Below are positions 5,724 through 5,833 of a stretch of 5,833 bases of DNA, one piece after another. Where the stretch lies: assembly GCA_027066695.1 (NCBI GenBank), contig JAMONE010000232.1:1-5833 (forward strand). Direction: 5' to 3'. Each line of letters opens with the position of its first letter. The stretch's first letter is position 1. The translations under genes were made by a program, and so were the position numbers. The DNA comes from Micavibrio sp. Its GTDB lineage: Bacteria > Pseudomonadota > Alphaproteobacteria > Micavibrionales > Micavibrionaceae. The notes under the pieces were generated by a model. The model saw only the letters and a program-made list of their open reading frames with translations, did no database searches and was not told where the DNA came from.

Positions 5724-5751
5724 AATATGTCACAAGAACCCTTTTTCACAA
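5724..5751 (-). promoter_or_regulatory. Possible promoter for the glycosyltransferase gene
   Basis: On the reverse strand TTGTGA (5751-5746, four of six) and CATATT (5729-5724, four of six) are 16 bases apart. The predicted start is 5717, the first base of the ATG, which would make a leaderless message. The elements lie inside the start of the ygfZ-type gene and overlap its ATG. TTGTGA is repeated at 5735-5730. Weak boxes, so chance is quite possible. Confidence 0.25.
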
Positions 5752-5833
5752 GATTAAAAAACCGCGGACAAATTAAAATATCGGGCGCGGATAGCAAATC
5801 TTTTCTACAAAACCTGATTAGCAATGATATCAA
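5727..5833 (+). CDS. ygfZ: YgfZ/GcvT-like folate-binding protein, N-terminal 35 residues (3' end outside window)
   Basis: ATG at 5727; the frame stays open to the window edge. An in-frame stop at 5709-5711 limits the N-terminus. The visible peptide, MSQEPFFTRLKNRG then QIKISGADSKSFLQNLISND, matches the opening of the YgfZ family: a loose start, a strand with R-G, then a G-x-D-x-x-x-F-L-Q-x-L-I-x-N-D segment shared with the T-protein of glycine cleavage. YgfZ proteins bind tetrahydrofolate and help make or repair certain iron-sulfur proteins, including tRNA-modifying enzymes of the MiaB type. The family's Lys-Gly-Cys-Tyr signature lies further along and is not in this window, so the call rests on the first domain only. 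AAGG at 5710-5713 is 13 bases before the ATG, a weak and distant ribosome site. Its promoter must lie within the divergent glycosyltransferase gene. Confidence 0.8.
   Translation, partial: MSQEPFFTRLKNRGQIKISGADSKSFLQNLISNDI

Noticed and set aside
1..5833. tRNA, rRNA, CRISPR array, insertion sequence or att site
   Set aside because: No cloverleaf, spaced repeat array, transposase or integrase-like frame was seen on either strand by reading; no search tool was run.

Overview
The window reads as chromosomal DNA of an AT-rich Gram-negative bacterium. An alphaproteobacterium is my best guess, because the solute-binding protein most resembles the YejA-like group common there and sits with a family 9 glycosyltransferase and a YgfZ-type protein. 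That is inference from protein resemblance; no rRNA or tRNA gene is present to settle it. I see no insertion sequence, CRISPR array, integrase, att site or origin.

Left part (1-1817), forward strand. A gene cut by the window edge (2-418) is followed after 6 bases by a second gene (425-1006); I recognise neither product. A stretch of about 295 bases without a convincing gene follows (1007-1301). It holds inverted and direct repeats and, at its right end, a good sigma70-type promoter. That promoter drives a small exported protein with four cysteines and many histidines (1302-1817), also unrecognised.

Middle part (1818-4081). A macro-domain (ADP-ribose-binding fold) protein on the reverse strand (1822-2385) converges with the exported protein, with 4 bases between the stop codons. 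It diverges from a periplasmic YejA-like peptide-binding protein (2384-4081). The best start codons of the divergent pair overlap within one CATG, and -10-like boxes for the two directions lie side by side just inside the binding-protein gene. No permease or ATPase gene accompanies the binding protein, so it is an orphan in this window.

Right part (4082-5833). A second small exported protein (4191-4712) has its own promoter, and its terminator lies inside the 3' end of the convergent gene. That convergent gene is a family 9 glycosyltransferase of the heptosyltransferase type (4731-5717, reverse), probably acting on cell-surface polysaccharide. Nine bases beyond its start codon, the 5' end of a YgfZ-type folate-binding protein begins on the forward strand and runs off the window.

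Recurring traits are tight convergent and divergent packing, weak or absent Shine-Dalgarno sequences, and -10-like boxes almost touching start codons, which suggests some leaderless transcripts. Envelope or export functions are prominent: two small exported proteins, a periplasmic binding protein and a surface glycosyltransferase. I see no proof of a new multi-gene system. The least explained parts are the two-gene unit at the left edge, the repeat-bearing gap after it, and the macro-domain/binding-protein divergent pair.
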